The notes: generated by a model not told the origin, from the letters alone. A DNA stretch of 64,000 bases from Cacajao melanocephalus (GCA_963573385.1 CAUYLG010017892.1:62001-126000), one strand, 5' to 3'; positions 1 to 11,899 are shown, counted from the first letter of the stretch. Translations and numbers: made by a program.

Positions 1-259
1 GTCTTACTGAGGAGCAAGGAGGAGCCATTCACATCTTACGTGGATGGCAGCAGGCAAAGAGAGTGAGAGCCAAGCAAAAGGGTTTCTTCCCATAAAACCA
101 TCAGACCTCAGGAGACCCATTCACTACCACAAGAACAGTGTGGAGGAAACTACCACCATGATTCAATCATCTTCCACCAGGTCCTTACCACAACAATGGG
201 AATTACAGGAGATACGACTCAAGATGAGATCTGGGTGGGGACACAGCAAAACTGCATCA
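1..259 (-). mobile_element. MaLR LTR fragment (MST/THE1-like), cut by window start
   Basis: The reverse complement starts with TG and reads like the 5' part of a THE1/MST LTR: the 'gtgtccccaccc' block, then the 'tgattcaatcat' type block (inverse), then the 'cttacgtggatggcagcagg' region. It is clearly more diverged than the LTR pair at 9-11 kb. The 3' part of the LTR lies outside the window. It is a solitary non-coding LTR as far as visible. Confidence 0.8.
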
Positions 260-464
260 CCATCTCTATAAAAAATACAAAAAAATTAGTTGGACATGGT
301 GGTCCTTGCCTGTGGTCCCAGACACTCAGGAGGCCGACATGGGAGGATGGCTTAAGCCCGGGAGATCGAGACTGTGGTGAGCTGAGATTGTGCCACTGCA
401 CACCAGCCTGGGTGACAAGAGTGAGACCCTGTCTCAGAAATAGATAAATAAATAAATAAATAAA
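260..464 (+). mobile_element. 5'-truncated Alu with (TAAA)n tail
   Basis: Matches the second half of Alu: 'ctataaaaaatac', 'attagttggacatggtgg', 'gccactgcacaccagcctggg', 'gagaccctgtctca'. The tail has turned into (TAAA)n at 446-464. The left monomer is missing and the element abuts the LTR end directly. Confidence 0.85.
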
Positions 465-1440
465 GTCATTATTTAAGCCATTACATTTTATGTGAATTTG
501 TTGCACTTACCTACTTCTCAGAATTGGGAATATTGAATGAGACAAAGTGGAAGATATTCATAAGCGATGGGGTGCTACACTGGGTGGATTGTCAGTCTCC
601 AGTACCTTGAGGGTTAGGTAAAGTGAGCCATACGAGCCCTGCACGTCACACCTGTGACTGTGACCCATGTTAGTAATGCCCTGTCTGGAGGACGGAGAGA
701 TCAGTAGGAGCAGCGGTGACCCAGACGGCCCCGGGCAGGATTAAAGCATCGAGGCATCCAGGGATGTCCACGGGCCTCCAAGCTCACATTGAAAACCACA
801 TGCCAGGACGTAGGAGGCCTGCAAGTTAAACTGGGTGGCAGAACTCTCTCAGGAGACTTGCACCACACTCTCCAGTGTCTGGAGTTTCTTTTTGTTTATA
901 CCAACTTACTGAAAACTTTAAAATATACTATAATGAATCCTACATTATTATAGCTTTAAAAATTGGCAACCACAGCAGAGAAACAAGAAAAAGCAAAATG
1001 GAATCTGCTGGTGGTGACTCTTAGCAGGAACGTTTATTGTGCTGTAGAGCTACACATTTTCAAAGTCATATTTATGTCTTACCTTTCCGTAGCCTGAGTT
1101 TGTTTAAGCCTGGCCTAATTTCTTTGAAAGGCTCTGGGCCTGGGGGCCTGTACTAATTTCTACAGCTGTCCTACTTTTTTTCTTTCTTTCACAGAATCAT
1201 TGTCTGCTTTGAATACTAAGCCAGATACAAACTTCAAAAAATTAAAATCATTTTATGGATAATTGGAATGCAGATCCAATTTGTGGATGTTAATATTCTG
1301 AAAGTGAAGCTCAACCTTTCTCTACATCCGTCTGTTTGGTTAGATTAATTTTCTACTTTGGTTGGATTAATTTTCTACTATCATTACTACTATTTTTGAC
1401 AACCTGGAGAAGTTCAGAATTTAAATAAACTAATTGAATG
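465..1440. other. unique sequence, nothing recognised
   Basis: No repeat family, long open frame or structured element could be recognised. Moderately AT-rich. Confidence 0.5.
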
Positions 1441-2655
1441 AGGAGCTTAGGGTCTCGGCAGACCAAAGGCAAGCCAGAACCACAAAAAGTGCATTCTGAA
1501 TCCCAAGAAGGCTGTGCCAGAAGACAGACACCCACTATGCGGCCCCTTGGGCTCCCAGCCAGGCCAGGGGAGAGAGTGTGAGCCTCTGTGATTCCAGAAG
1601 ATGCCACCTGCAGCACAGCAGAGGGCCTGTATACTGCCTCTGTGGATGGCAGAAGGGTCCTGTTGCCTGTGCTTAATAGTCAGGCAATAGTTAGTCAACC
1701 CTGACTCCCTCCTAGTGATAGCAAAGTTCAAGGTAATGGGTTGCAGTCTACTGCCATGTGGAAGCCGGGGATTCTGACAGGGTTTGCCACACCTGCAACA
1801 CAGAGAGGCTGGACTGAGAAAGCTGCAGGTCCCAATATCCGAAAGCGAGCAGGGAAGGCTGCTGGAGCCAAGGGCAGGGGCCCACAGACTGACAAGAGCA
1901 TGCACTTCCCACAAGCCAGGTACAGTCAACACCAGGAGCTCGCAGAAGCTTGCACGAAAGTGAAGGCAAAGGGGACCACAACAATGAACTCATCTTCCAA
2001 AATGCTGACTTGGTCACTAAGTCTGAATTCAGAAAAGCAAAGTGATGACAATAGGCCTCCAGATAAGATTCCAAATTTGGTAGACATACCTTCATGAAAA
2101 TGCATGGGGGCATGGGTGAGGAGCCCCATGCTTTTCAGTCCTGTACATCTGTGCTGGCTCTGTCTGAGGCCAGGCCCATCAGCTGCGGATGCTGAGTGGG
2201 TGAAAGGCTGGCTCAGCAGCAGACAGTGTGTGGGGCTGCATAGTCCTCAGGGGAGAAGATAGCCTTTCTGACTTCCAGCCATTAGAGTGTCCTGGGTTTC
2301 CATGGCTCTCCTGTCTGGAGACTCCTTCAGAAAGGGCCCTGTCCTGTAGCCCAAGGCGTGTGTCCACTGAAGCCATGTCATCATTGTCGTTTTGTACGAG
2401 GGGGACGAATGCTGATGCTCCCTCTCTCATCTGCTGCCAAGCCCATCTCCAACTTGTTTTGAGTTTTGAGTCGCCTGATATGGTGGGGAGAAATGCAGTA
2501 TATAAATTAACTATAATGAAACAATTAATCAGGAATAAAGAGATGGAATCTCCTTGAATGTCTATCATCCTCTCAGTTGAGGCTGTTTTCAGAAGAGTCA
2601 CAGCACATGGAAAAAAGGGATGTGCGCTTTTCCTCCTATGTCTTCATGTAAGGGT
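1441..2655. other. GC-richer unique sequence without a supported gene
   Basis: Open frames of 118-161 codons overlap on both strands between 1447 and 2113, but they compete with one another and carry no recognisable domain. They are explained by local GC content. An unidentified old LTR cannot be excluded. Nothing recognised from 2130 to 2655. Confidence 0.4.
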
Positions 2656-2868
2656 TATTGAAGCGTATTTCTTATGACTATCAACATTTAATATACAGTC
2701 ATGTGGTACATTTGTTACAGTGGATGAGCCAATACTCATACATTATTGCTAACGAAAGTTCACAGTTTATGTTAGGGTATTCATTTGGATGTCGGGCATT
2801 CTATAGATTTTGCCAAATGCATGTCATCTATCTTCCATAATAGTATCACATAGATTGGTTTCGTTGCC
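2656..2868 (-). mobile_element. L1M 3'-end fragment
   Basis: Antisense match to the 3' UTR region of older L1 subfamilies: 'tggtacatttgttacagtgg', 'gagccaata', 'gttcacagttta', 'gcattctatagattttg' and 'ttgccctac' in the expected order. Ends where a Tigger-type element begins. Confidence 0.75.
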
Positions 2869-3836
2869 CTACAGATCTTTGAATCACTTAATAAAGGGGA
2901 TGTGTTCTGAGAAACGTGTCATTGGGGATTTCATGTGTAAACATCATAGTGTACTCACACAAAACTAGATGGCAGCGCCCACTGCACACCTGGGCTAGAT
3001 GGCATCAGTTCTTGTTCCCAGGCCACAAACCTGAACAGCAGGTCACTGTACTGAATACAGCAGTGACTGTGGCATAACGGTAAGCATTCCCTTGCCTAAA
3101 CATAGAAAAGGTACAGTAAAAATACAGTATGAAAGATCAAAACGGTACATTTGTATAGGGTCCTTACCATGAAGGGAGGCTGCAGGGCTGGAAGTTGCTC
3201 TGGGTGAGTCCGTGAGTGTGTGGTGGGGGGTGGATGAATGTGAAGGCTGAGGACATTGCTGTACACTGCTATAGACATAACACACACGCTATACTCAGGC
3301 TATGCTCAATTTACTTAAAAACATATATTTCTTTAATGAATAAGGAATTCGTCTTAGCCTGCTATAATACTTTTATTTTTATACACTTTTAAAGACATGA
3401 CTCTTTTCCGATCACACAGACACGCCATACAGCTGTGCAGTTTTTCTCTTTATATTCTTACTCCATAAGCTTTTTATTCTGGTTTTAAAATTATTTATTT
3501 ATTTATTTTTAACCTTGTTGTGTTAAAAACACAAACACACGCATTAACCTAGGTCTACTCAGGGCCAGGATAATCAATATCAGTCTCCTCCCCGTCCACA
3601 TCTTGTCCCAGCGGAAGGTCTTCAGGGGCAGTCAGGTGCACAGAGCCGTCCGCTCCGCTGATAGCAATGCCTTCTTCTAGACTACCTCCACGGACCTGCC
3701 TTAGACTGTTTTCCTGTTACTTTTCAAAATATATGTGTAAGTAGAAAGGGCACACTCTAAAATAACAATGAAATGTATAGGATGACAAATACATAAACCA
3801 GTAACATAGTCATTTATGGTGACTATCAGGTACTGC
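2869..3836 (-). mobile_element. Tigger-type (TcMar/pogo) DNA transposon, internally deleted
   Basis: From about 2869 the sequence follows a Tigger-family consensus (I recall it as Tigger4/Zombi, not certain). Landmarks are 'tgttctgagaaacg', 'aacatcatagtgtac', 'catagaaaaggtacag', 'ggaagttgctctggg'. Bases about 3550-3720, read on the minus strand, give the acidic C-terminal relic of the pogo-like transposase (residues resembling GQDVDGEETD). The catalytic core is absent and the relic is interrupted, so the copy cannot move. The right end stops near 3836, short of the terminal inverted repeat. Confidence 0.75.
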
Positions 3837-4690
3837 AGCACATTTTCATCTGCTTTAGAAAACTGCTCTCCTGTCTTACAGAATACAATCTCTCCAAATC
3901 AGGTATTTGTTGAACACTCATTTCTTCTTGGTGCATTTCTAAGAAGGTTTGAAGTTCCTTCTGGAGTGGTTGCGTTTCCTTTTCTGCCTGATTTTCTTCT
4001 AACTGCAATGATGCTTTCTCAGTTTAGAGACTTTCTTTGTGATCCTTAAGGACATCGGCTATTTTATCTTCCCGAGTTAACTTAGCATACGTTTGGTCTC
4101 CTCTTCAAAAGTTTTAAAATAAATATTTAATTCAGCTACATCAATTGGTTTCTTTGGAATTCCTTTGAGTCATTTTCTGAGGAGTCCCCATTTCTGTGGC
4201 ATGTACGGTATCTGTTTCCCAGTTCCTGCTATCTGCATTGTTTTCACAGTAACACTAGCAAAAATTCTCATTTGTTACAACTGTCCATCCAGAGGCTTAA
4301 TCTAACCTTCTTTCTAGTTTTAGAACATTTTTATTGTAATAACTTTACTCTCATTTCCATCCTTCTGCTTCCGCTTTAGGCTTCTCAGAACATTAGACTT
4401 TCCCTTTGAAGCATCTTTCAGTGCTGTCTGAAGTTGTTCTTCATTCATCGGACAGATTTTGAAGGATGTTTTTTATTGCAGGTACTTCAAATGGGATATG
4501 TCCTGATGCGTCTTGTACAGACTGAAACTTCCCTGCAAAGTCAACTCTTGGTCAACTTGCTCTCAATGTTGTGTTTTATCTACCTTCTTTTACTTCTTTT
4601 CAAAGGTGTCTATGTAAACATCAAGTGAAGAGTTGGAGATTTCTAATTCTTTATTGATGTTTCATGTGTTCTTAATAATTTGTTTTCTGA
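3837..4690 (-). pseudogene. possible decayed retrocopy or coding relic, parent unknown
   Basis: The minus strand shows several polar, coiled-coil-like frames that succeed one another in one direction but shift phase or meet stop codons. One contains NEEQLQTALKDASKGKSNVL (about 4327-4450). A later one contains ENQAEKETQPLQKELQTFLE (3830-4008 region). The compositional style and consistent direction suggest the remains of a processed mRNA copy rather than a transposon. No A-tail or target duplication is visible, and I cannot name a parent gene. It lies between the Tigger element and an L1M 3' end. Alternative: unidentified repeat or chance frames. Confidence 0.35.
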
Positions 4691-4764
4691 TCTGGTTTGC
4701 ACTGAAGTGGACTCAAGACCTCTATATATGAATTTTTTACATTGATACACTTTATTTCGTAGAA

Positions 4765-5386
4765 CAGTTTTGAAGAAAAATTGAACAGAAAGTATAGAGT
4801 TTTTATATACCCCCTCTCCTCTCATTCACACAGTTTCCCTATTACTGACATTTTACATTGGTGCAATACATTAGTTACAGCTAATGCAATACATTAGTTA
4901 CAGCCAATATTCTTACATTATTACTAAAGTTCATTATTCACATTAGGGTTTGCAACTTGGTGTTGTGCATTCTATAGGTTTTGTCAAATGCATTCACATA
5001 TCTTCCATTATAGTATCACACCGAGTGGTTTCATTGCCCTACACATCTTTTGCGATCCCCTTTTTGTTCCCCTCTCCCCACAAACCCCTTGTAACCACTG
5101 ATTATTTTACTGCCTCCATACTTTTGCCTTTTCCAGGATGTCATGTACTTGGAATCACCCAGTATGTAGCCTTTTTCAGCTTGGCTTTGCCCACTTCACA
5201 AAAGGCACTGACAGCTCCTCCATGTCTTTCTGTGACGTGATAGCTCATTTCTTCTTAGTGAGGAATCATGTTCCATTGTTTGGTTACAGCACAGTTCATG
5301 TATCCACTCACCCACTGAAGGACATCTTGACTGCTTCCAAGTATTGGCAATTATGAATAAAGCTGCTATAAACATCCCTATGCAAG

Positions 5387-5417
<31 letters not shown>

Positions 5418-5500
5418 GACATACTTTCTCAGATCATTTTGGGTACCAAATATGCTTTTAATCCATATTGCACTTGTCAAAAATGTGTTGTCTTTCTTCC
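4765..5500 (-). mobile_element. L1M 3'-end fragment (second copy)
   Basis: Antisense L1M 3' UTR and ORF2 end: 'aattgaacagaaagtatag', 'ccctattactgacattt', 'gccttttccaggatgtcat', 'caattatgaataaagctgct'. Longer than the copy at 2656-2868 and overlapping it in L1 coordinates, so these are two separate copies. It contains a GT microsatellite. Confidence 0.85.
5391..5418. repeat. (GT)14 microsatellite
   Basis: Uninterrupted GT dinucleotides inside the L1M fragment, at the site where L1M normally has a short GTGTGG run. Probably length-variable. Confidence 0.95.
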
Positions 5501-6869
5501 AGGAGGAGAGAAAATAGTGGGTAGCTTGCCTCTACTTTAATAAAGTAGTTTCTTAATAACTAAAAATATGGCCATGGTGATAAACACCACCATCCCCATA
5601 ACAATCTGTGGGACATAGACCTTGATAAGCGTCCTCTGGCAGCACTGTCCTGACTCAGCCCAGCGGCCTCTGGAAAGCTGCAACTCACACCATCAGGACA
5701 CCAGCAGACCCTCCATGGCCTCCAGGCAACTGCTGACGTTGCCAGGATCCTGCAGCCCACAACAGACTCTAAGGAACACAGGATTGTTCCACCCAGAACC
5801 AAATCTGTACCTGGCAGCCTGTGCAGCAGACCTGAGTGGGGGCAGCCAGAGGGCAGGTGCAGTCAGCCCTGCCTGATACTCTTTCTTTTTGTAAGTAAAC
5901 TTGCTTCTCATTTGGGGCCTGCCAGCCCTCATTTTGCCCACAAAGGCCATAGAACACTTCTGATTCTCTGCCTCCTCTGTCATCTGAGTGACCTTGAATT
6001 GTGTTGGGGAGCAATGCAGAAGGATTGTGGAAGCCCTTACAAAGGGCTCCAACTTACTTCACTAGTTTCACCATTAAACAGCAAGGAAGGACAACTGGGA
6101 AGAGCTTCCAATAGCCCAAGCTGGAATAATTTTGGCAACAAAAAACTAACAAGGAATTGGATTATTAATGCATGTATAAAATAAGTAGTAAGTCCTTACT
6201 GATATAGATAAATGATTGAATAAATGGAGGAAGAACACACAAATCTTCCTCACTGAATAACTGAAGATATAACATGAAAGTCAAGGCCAGCTCCACAGAC
6301 AGTCACCCAGAGTCTCAAGCTCAGATGGACCCTGAGGTTGATTGAAGGCTCTGCTACGGCCATCCTAAAACTCTTAATCATGTTGAGGAAAGGGCGGCTC
6401 CCCATTTTCATCCGTGCTGGGTCTGACAAGTTATGGAGCCTTGCTGGGAAGCCTATAGACACATGAATTTCTGGGCTTGTCCCCAGGATCCTATTTCTCT
6501 AGGCCTGGGGTGAGGACTGAATAATTGAGTCTCTTACAAGCTCCCATATGGTGTTGGTGCTGTGAGCCCAGGAGGCACAACTCTGCCCTTCCTAAGAGGG
6601 GAAAATACTCCAAAAGAATGTCTGAGGTCTAGAAAGAGATGGGGAGCAAAACAATGGGGAAAAGGGGGGCAAGGCATTACGTAACACGATACAACAAAAT
6701 TTATATGACAATAATAGCGTGTGGTTTTTGTAATAAAATAATAAAAATCCATGACAATAATAAATGTTAGCCAAGAAGAAAGAAATAGAAACCAGACTGC
6801 TCTAAGTTCTTTTTTGTATATTAAGTAAATTTCGATGATGTTAAGTGACGTATAAATAGTAGATTTTTA
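5501..6869. other. unique sequence, nothing recognised
   Basis: Short frames on both strands (up to 119 codons at 5693-6052, minus) have no recognisable domain. No repeat family recognised. Confidence 0.45.
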
Positions 6870-7960
6870 ATAGTAGCCACCAGAAATATAGAGTGCAGGA
6901 ATATCAAACTATTATGAGAGAAAATGGAATAATGATGATAACAAGAGAAAGAAAATAAAGTAAGGACAATCTTTTTAGAAAGCAAGAGAAAATAATGAAA
7001 AAAAAAACTGGGAGCAATAGAAAGCAAAAGACAAGAGTAGAGAAACAAATTTAAATATGGCAATATTGATAGTCCTTCCAATAAATGTAAATTGACTAAA
7101 CTTGCGAGTTAATATATATTTTTATATTTATAACAATAAAAGGAAGCATGTTGAAGGCTGTTTATGAGGAAAACAACGTAGAAAGTTTGGAAGAAAAAGA
7201 ATGAAAAGGTTATACCGGACAAAGGTTATATGAGACAAAAACAAAGCTTGAGTAACTTTACTAAAATCAGACTAAATTGGCCTTAGGACAAAAACTCATA
7301 TTAAGTGTGTAACAAGGAACTAGATATAATAATATAATTTGAGGCCAGGCATAGTGGCTCATGCCTATAATTCCAGCACTTTGGGAGGCTGAGTCAGGCA
7401 GATCACTTGAGGTCAGGAGTTCAAGAGCATCCTGACCAACATGGGGAAAACTCGTCTCTGCTAAAAGTGCAAAACTTAGCCACGTGTGGTGGTACACCCT
7501 TGTAGCCCCAGCTAATCAGGAAGCTGAGGTGGTAAGATCACTCGAGCCCAAGAGGCGAAGGTTGTAGTGAGCTGTGATGGCACAACTGTACTCCAGACTG
7601 AATGACAGAGTGAGACCCTGTCTCAAAACAAACACACAAAAAAACCTAAATAATAAAATTTGAAAGTTGTAATAACTCTGAAATTCAGTGTACTTCAAAA
7701 CAGTCTCAAATATTTAAAAAAAATTAATATAATTATAAAAATATTAGAATCATATTTAGAGATTTACATGCCTAATTTAATTTATCCACAAGTCAAATAG
7801 AAAAGTACTAAGTAATATTATATACGATATGAACAATGAAGTTATCAAATGTCATTGAACGTGCATCTCAGAACAGTACATTTGGGATAAATACTCTTTT
7901 GGAGTCCACACATGCATACACAAAAATATTTTGAAATTCTAAGAATGAAGATGCAAAAAC
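6870..7960 (+). mobile_element. very old L1 ORF2 5'-region fragment, split by an Alu
   Basis: Weak but ordered resemblance to the ORF2 endonuclease region of L1: a block like 'aatgtaaattgactaaact', then 'gaatgaaaaggttatacc', then 'ggacaaaaactcatatt', continuing after the Alu. Highly diverged, no open frame. The Alu at 7343-7650 interrupts it. Confidence 0.5.
7343..7650 (+). mobile_element. Alu, full length, old (J/S-like)
   Basis: Both monomers present, from 'ggccaggcatagtggctcat' to 'gagaccctgtctcaaaaca'. Flanked by near-identical target duplications of about 13 bp ending in 'atttga' at 7330-7342 and 7651-7663. Many substitutions, hence an old copy. Confidence 0.95.
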
Positions 7961-8114
7961 AGGACACGGGTTCTCCCTGGAGTAAGGTGGAACAAGTGAA
8001 GTGGACGTGTGTGCACAAAGAGATTCAGGGATGGGAATTTTCCTAGTGTTTAGGTTGTGGGCTGAGTTTTAGAATGCTCATTTTGTTATAGTATTTCCTA
8101 ATGTATAGTGCTAC

Positions 8115-8265
8115 TTACCTCATTTTGGATGGGTCACATAATAAAAAATAAAGAAGAAAACAATGGTTACTTCATAAAGCTATTGCTAAGAAATAATGCT
8201 TGGCAAAGATGCAGCCACTATCTGGCACATCATAAGTATTTCGATAAATGTCAGCTCCATATATA
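8115..8265 (+). mobile_element. MIR 3' half
   Basis: Ordered weak match: 'cctcattttggatgggtca', then 'tatctggcacatcataagta', then 'cgataaatgtcagct', the typical MIR 3' segment. No gene. Confidence 0.45.
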
Positions 8266-8284
8266 TTCCTACCAGAGTCCAAAG

Positions 8285-8600
8285 ATTACCAGTAAAATAT
8301 TGTCCCTGCTTTCAGAAACTTGCAGACAGTTAAGGAAAGGGAATGAGAAAGCCATTCTGTAAGTCTCTTGATCTGATTTTTCAGAATTCTGGATTCTTTT
8401 CACAATCAAAGGGAGCCCTTGCAAGAATTTTAAAACCAGAATAATAGGCTTAAGTTTGACTGTCAACAAAATAGAAAATGAATTTGGAGGGGTCGAATAC
8501 AGAGAGTAAGCAATACATGGTGGGGCCAATTTCATGGATCCCAAGAGAGATGGGGCTAGATGCGTGGGAGGGAGCATGCGAAGGCCAGCAGGAGAAAGTG
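8285..8600 (-). mobile_element. L2-like fragment
   Basis: The run 'gtccctgctttcagaaactt' followed by 'gcagacagtta' and later 'gaatttggaggggtcga' resembles antisense L2. Strongly diverged, edges uncertain. Confidence 0.35.
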
Positions 8601-9086
8601 GGTAAGATGCTCAGGAATGGAGTCTGACAGTCTTGGTGTGTCCAGGAAAAACCTTCATGTCTCAGGACACCTGAAGGTTGGTCTGTAGAGGCTGAACCCA
8701 GCTGATGATGGAGGTGGGGCTGTGTGGGAATCCCTCCCTAGCATTGGGTAGAGCCAAAGAGTCCTGGGCCTGCAGGGACAGGAGAAGCCACCTCAGGAAG
8801 GCATAGGAGACAACACTGTTTCTTCCCAGATCTGGGAAGAGTCAGAGAAGACTGACAGGGAATGTGTGGTGAGGAGAAATGAACCAAGAACACCGTGTGG
8901 TCACCTCCAAGCCAGAGCTGTCCCTCTGAGGTCTCCAGCCCACCACCCCCAGGACCTGCTCTCACAATGGTAGATTTTTTTAAATGGCTGTATCTGGTAT
9001 TTAAACAGGCTGCAATTCTTATGAAATTAACACATTTGAAATAATTTTTGAGTCTTAGTTTAATATTTCCAAAACCGCATCCTAGT
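8601..9086. other. unique sequence, nothing recognised
   Basis: A 160-codon minus-strand frame (8738-9220) runs into the adjacent LTR and has no recognisable domain. Confidence 0.5.
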
Positions 9087-9443
9087 TGTATTAGTCTGTT
9101 TTTACACTGCTGATAAAGACATACCAAGACTGGGAAATTTACAAAAGAAGGAGATTCAATGGACTCAGAATTCCACGTGGCCAGGGAGGCCTCACAATCA
9201 TGAAGGAAGGTAAAAGGCACATTTCACATGGTGGCAGACAAGACAAGTGTTCTTGTGCAGAGAATCTCCCCTTTTTAAAACCATCAGATCTCATGAGATT
9301 CATTACTATCATGAGAACAGCCCAGGAAAGACCTGCCCTCATAATTCAATCACTTATCACCAGGTCCCTCCCATGACATGTGGGAATTGTGGGAATTACA
9401 ACTCAAGATGAGATTTGGGTGGGGACACAGCCAAACCATATCA
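9087..9443 (-). mobile_element. 3' LTR of a MaLR provirus (THE1/MST type)
   Basis: Reads 'tgtattagtctg' to 'ccaaaccatatca' on the plus strand: TG...CA ends, the LTR reversed. About 357 bp, the usual THE1/MST LTR length. The 5 bp before it (9082-9086) match the 5 bp after the other LTR at four of five positions, which marks a target-site duplication. Confidence 0.93.
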
Positions 9444-9461
9444 TTCTACCCCTGACCCCTC
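9444..9461 (-). promoter_or_regulatory. polypurine tract of the MaLR provirus
   Basis: Read on the minus strand this is a purine-rich run (ggggtcaggggtagaa) directly abutting the 3' LTR. This is where plus-strand DNA synthesis primes in LTR retroelements. Confidence 0.7.
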
Positions 9462-10979
9462 TCAAATCTCATGTACACACATGTCAAAACCAATCATGCC
9501 TTCCCAACAATTTCTCAAAGTCTTAACTCATTCCAGAATGAACTCAGAAGTCCACAGTCCAATGTGTCTTCTAAGACAAGGTAAGTCCCTTCCACTTATA
9601 AGCCCGTAAAATCAAAAGCGAGTTAATTACTTCCTAAGTATACAATCTAGGTACCGGCATTGAGTAAATTCAGCCATTCCAGATGGGAGAAATTGGCCAA
9701 AACAAAGGAGCTACAGGCCCCATGAAAGTCCAAAATCCAGCAGGGCAGTCAAACCCTAAAGCTCCGAAACGATCTCCTTTGACTCCAGTTCTCAGATCCA
9801 TGTCATGCTGATGCAAGAGGTGATTTCCCATGGTCTTGGGCAGCTCCACCCTGTGGCTTTGCAGGGTACAGTCTCCAATTCAGCTTCTTTCATGGGCTGG
9901 CATGAATGTCTGTGACTTTTCCAGGTACACAGTGCAAACTGTCCGTGGATCTATCATTCTGGGGTCTCGAGGATGGTATCCCTCTTCTCACAGCTCCACT
10001 AGGCAGTGCCCCAGTAGAAATGCTGTGTAGGCTCCTACCCCACATGACCCTTCTGCACTGCCCTAGCAGAGGTTTTCAATGAGGACCCCACCCTGACAGC
10101 AAACTTCTGCCTGGGCATCCAAGCATTTCCATACATCTTCTGAAATCTAGGTGGAGGTTTCCAAACCTCAATTCTTAACTTTTGTGCACTCACAGGCTCA
10201 TCGTCACATGGAAGCTGCCAAGGCTTGGGACTTGGACTCTCTGAAGCCGTGGCCCAAGCTCTACTTTGGCCCATTTTAGTCATGACTGGAGTGACTGGGA
10301 CACAAGGCACCAAGTCCCTAGAATGCACACAGCGCTGGGATCCTGGTCCTATTTTCTCCTAGGGCTCCAGGCCTATGATGGGAGGCACTGCCATGAAGAC
10401 TTCTGACATGCTCTGGAGACATTTTCCCCATGGTTTTGGGGATTAACATTTGGCTCCTTATTACTTATGCAAATTTCTGCAGCCAGCTTGTATTTCTCCT
10501 GAGAAAATGGGATTTTTTTCTATTGCATTATCAGGCTGCAAATTTTCCAAACTTTCATACTGTGTTTCCCTTTTAAAACTGAATGCTTTCAACAGCCCTC
10601 AAGTCACCTTTTGAATTGTTTACTGCTTAGAAATTTCTTTTGCCAGATACCCTAAATCATCTCTCTCAAGTTCAAAGTTTCACAAATCTCTACGTCAGGG
10701 GCAAAATGTCACCAGTCTCTTCGCTAAAACATAACAAGAGTCAACTTTGCTCCAGTTCCCAACAAGTTCCTCATCTCCACCTAAGACCACCTCAGCCTGG
10801 ATTTCATTGTGCATAACATTATCAGCATTTTGGCCAAAGCCATTGAACAAGTCTCTAGGCAGTTCCAAACTTTCTCACATTTTCCTGTCTTCTTCTGAGC
10901 CCTCCAAACTTCCAACTGTTACCCAGTTCTAAAGTTGCTTCCACATTTTCAGGTACCTTTTCAGGAGCACCCCACTTTA

Positions 10980-10988
10980 CTGATACCA
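10980..10988 (-). other. primer-binding site, tRNA-Leu type
   Basis: The minus strand reads 'tggtatcag' about 6 bp inside the 5' LTR boundary. This matches the 3' end of leucine tRNA, the primer used by ERVL-group elements. Confidence 0.75.
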
Positions 10989-10994
10989 ATTTAC

Positions 10995-11351
10995 TCTATT
11001 AGTTTGTCACACTGCTAATAAAAAAAGACCTGAGACTGGGCAATTTACAAAAGAAAGAGATTTAATGAATTTACAGTTCCACGTGGCTGGGGAGGCCTCA
11101 CAATCATGGCAGAAGGTAAAAGGCACATCTCACATGGCTGCAGACAAGAGATGAGAGCTTGTGCAGGAAAACCATTCTCTATAAAACCATAAGGTCTCAT
11201 GAGACTGATTGATCATCACAAGAAGAGCACAGGAAAGTCCCCTCCCCCATAATTCAAACACCTCCCACTGGGTTCCTCCCATGACATGTGGGAATTGTAA
11301 GAGTTACAATTCAAGATGAGATTTGGGTGGGGACACAGCCAGGTCACATCA
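10995..11351 (-). mobile_element. 5' LTR of the MaLR provirus
   Basis: Same orientation and length as 9087-9443 and alignable along its whole length, with many differences, so the insertion is old. Ends with '...tcacatca'. The following 5 bp are 'gtagt', against 'ctagt' at the other side. Confidence 0.93.
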
Positions 11352-11899
11352 GTAGTCATTAAAAAAGTTTTTTTTAGAGAAAGATAAAGGTGGTGGGGGA
11401 AAATTCCCCATTTTAGAACAGCTTCCTGTTTGGAAATGAAACTTCTCTTCATGTTTACTGTGTGATTTATGTTTGTAAAATCTGAAACAAGTAAACAAAG
11501 GATCCAAGCCACTGTAATATCAAAGTACATCAAGTCAAACTGAACAAGGAAGAAAGCAAAGGAATCCCTGAACCAGAGGAGGAGGACTGGTATATGAATT
11601 GAATGAGTCAAGGAGGCAGTGGTGACTGCAATCAACACCCGAAGATGAAAGCCACAGTACTCAAATAACAATCCTCATGAGAGTGACAAACAGACTGCAG
11701 CTCAGGGGAAACAGCACCCTCCTGCTTTTACATCATGGAAAACTATGCCATACTTGATTGCTCAATAAGCATCCTGAAGACCAGGAAAAAAAATATGAAA
11801 AAGCAAAGAATGTCCTCTCAGTGGAGAGAGAGAGGTGAGCTTAATCAGAGAACAAGGCTGACTCCTGGTCACCAATGAGGCAGGTAACAGCTGAATGTG
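11352..11899. other. unique sequence, nothing recognised
   Basis: A minus-strand 151-codon frame (11216-11671) starts outside the provirus and ends inside its LTR. It has no recognisable domain and is not supported as a gene. Confidence 0.5.

Larger units (their letters stand above)
9444..10994 (-). mobile_element. MaLR internal region (THE1/MST-int)
   Basis: About 1.55 kb between two LTRs in the same orientation, close to the known THE1 internal length. MaLR elements are non-autonomous relatives of ERVL and carry only a degenerate gag-like region. Here the minus frames are short (longest 97 codons, 10035-10328), so nothing is likely to be made. Landmarks seen: 'gccccatgaaagtccaaaat' and 'catgctctggagacatttt'. 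Confidence 0.88.

Noticed and set aside
1447..2113. Three overlapping frames (161, 121 and 118 codons) on both strands
   Set aside because: They compete for the same DNA, have no domain or splice context, and are explained by locally higher GC with few stop codons.
9444..10994. Functional retroviral genes in the MaLR provirus
   Set aside because: MaLR elements are non-autonomous, and the minus-strand frames here are short and broken.
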